Assembly (NCBI GenBank): GCA_028696165.1
Contig: JAQVHQ010000030.1
Coordinates: 1-42,830, forward strand
Direction of reading: 5' to 3'
Source: Lachnospiraceae bacterium
GTDB taxonomy: Bacteria > Bacillota > Clostridia > Lachnospirales > Lachnospiraceae
DNA: 42,830 bases
Shown piece by piece: positions 42,699-42,830 of this stretch. Numbering within the stretch: position 1 is the first letter of the stretch; each line of letters starts with the position of its first letter. The position numbers and the translations under genes were made by a program. Below the pieces are notes generated by a model. The model was not told the DNA's origin, did no database searches, and worked only from the letters and a program-made list of their open reading frames with translations.

Positions 42699-42726
42699 AA
42701 AATAAGAGCCGCTATTTTAGCGACTC
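42699..42726 (-). terminator. Terminator downstream of tRNA-Trp
   Basis: GAGTCGCT-AAAAT-AGCGGCTC on the minus strand, an 8-bp stem with one G-U pair, then TTATTTTTTTAT. It starts seven bases after the tRNA end. Confidence 0.85.
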
Positions 42727-42732
42727 CTGAGA

Positions 42733-42803
42733 CAGGGGATGAGGGATTCGAACCCCCATCGACGGTTTTGGAGACCGGTGCTCTACCATTGAACTAATCC
42801 CCT
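42733..42803 (-). tRNA. trnW: tRNA-Trp (anticodon CCA)
   Basis: On the minus strand a 71-base cloverleaf: acceptor arm AGGGGAT/ATCCCCT with discriminator G, D arm GTTC-AATGGTA-GAGC, anticodon loop CTCCAAA with anticodon CCA, and T arm with GTTCGAATC. The 3' CCA is not encoded. A terminator follows directly, so it is the last gene of its transcript. Confidence 0.95.
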
Positions 42804-42830
42804 ATGATACAAAGAAAAGTGACTATTCCT

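Overview
The window reads as chromosomal DNA of an anaerobic Firmicute, most likely a member of the Lachnospiraceae. The signs are a CodY repressor beside topA, dprA and comM, a CIRCE-controlled groESL operon, an ireB-ruvX-DUF1292-RNase J cluster, a sporulation-type sigma-K factor, moderate to low GC content, strong AGGAGG-type ribosome binding sites and several TTG or GTG starts. Family and function names come from recognising protein motifs; no database search was run. Most genes lie on the minus strand.

Layout. 1-744: the end of an IS66-like element that has cut off the oligoendopeptidase gene pepF. 876-5166 (+): a GntR/YtrA repressor operon with two ATPase/permease pairs. 5179-5570: a large structured noncoding element (element 1). 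5699-12888 (-): a polyamine operon (PII protein, potA, potB, potC, potD, aldehyde dehydrogenase, putrescine aminotransferase) that would import putrescine and oxidise it to 4-aminobutyrate, with a LuxR-type regulator upstream. 14342-17471 (-): cell-wall amidase, guaB and a small membrane protein. 17633-19745 (-): groES-groEL with CIRCE. 20181-20929: a decayed Rpn-family nuclease gene. 21165-21675 (-): structured element 2, a relative of element 1. 21749-27502 (-): codY, topA, dprA, comM. 27570-28326 (+): sigK behind a sigma-E-like promoter. 28300-33701 (-): ireB, ruvX, DUF1292, RNase J, ylbF, an MltG-like membrane protein, trmR and trhP, mostly RNA processing and tRNA wobble modification. 33929-39886: mtaB, a Crh-like HPr-fold gene (+), thiI, cysteine desulfurase, rsmE and prmA, mainly RNA and ribosome modification. 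40022-40254: a second type of nested-hairpin element. 40335-42803: an AEC permease, a QueG-like iron-sulfur protein and tRNA-Trp.

The strongest candidate for something undescribed is the pair of elements at 5179-5570 (+) and 21165-21675 (-). Both sit just downstream of a same-strand gene and share one architecture: a long outer helix (42 bp and 87 bp), an internal loop, a second helix with the same A-A mismatch, a junction with two hairpins whose loops are conserved while their stems differ in sequence, and a 3' hairpin with a GGG loop and a shared G-rich tail. Different stem sequences that keep pairing, around conserved loops, are what selection on RNA (or single-stranded DNA) structure produces. 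The DNA around both copies is unusually rich in G+T on the element's own strand. A smaller separate candidate is the three-hairpin element upstream of prmA.
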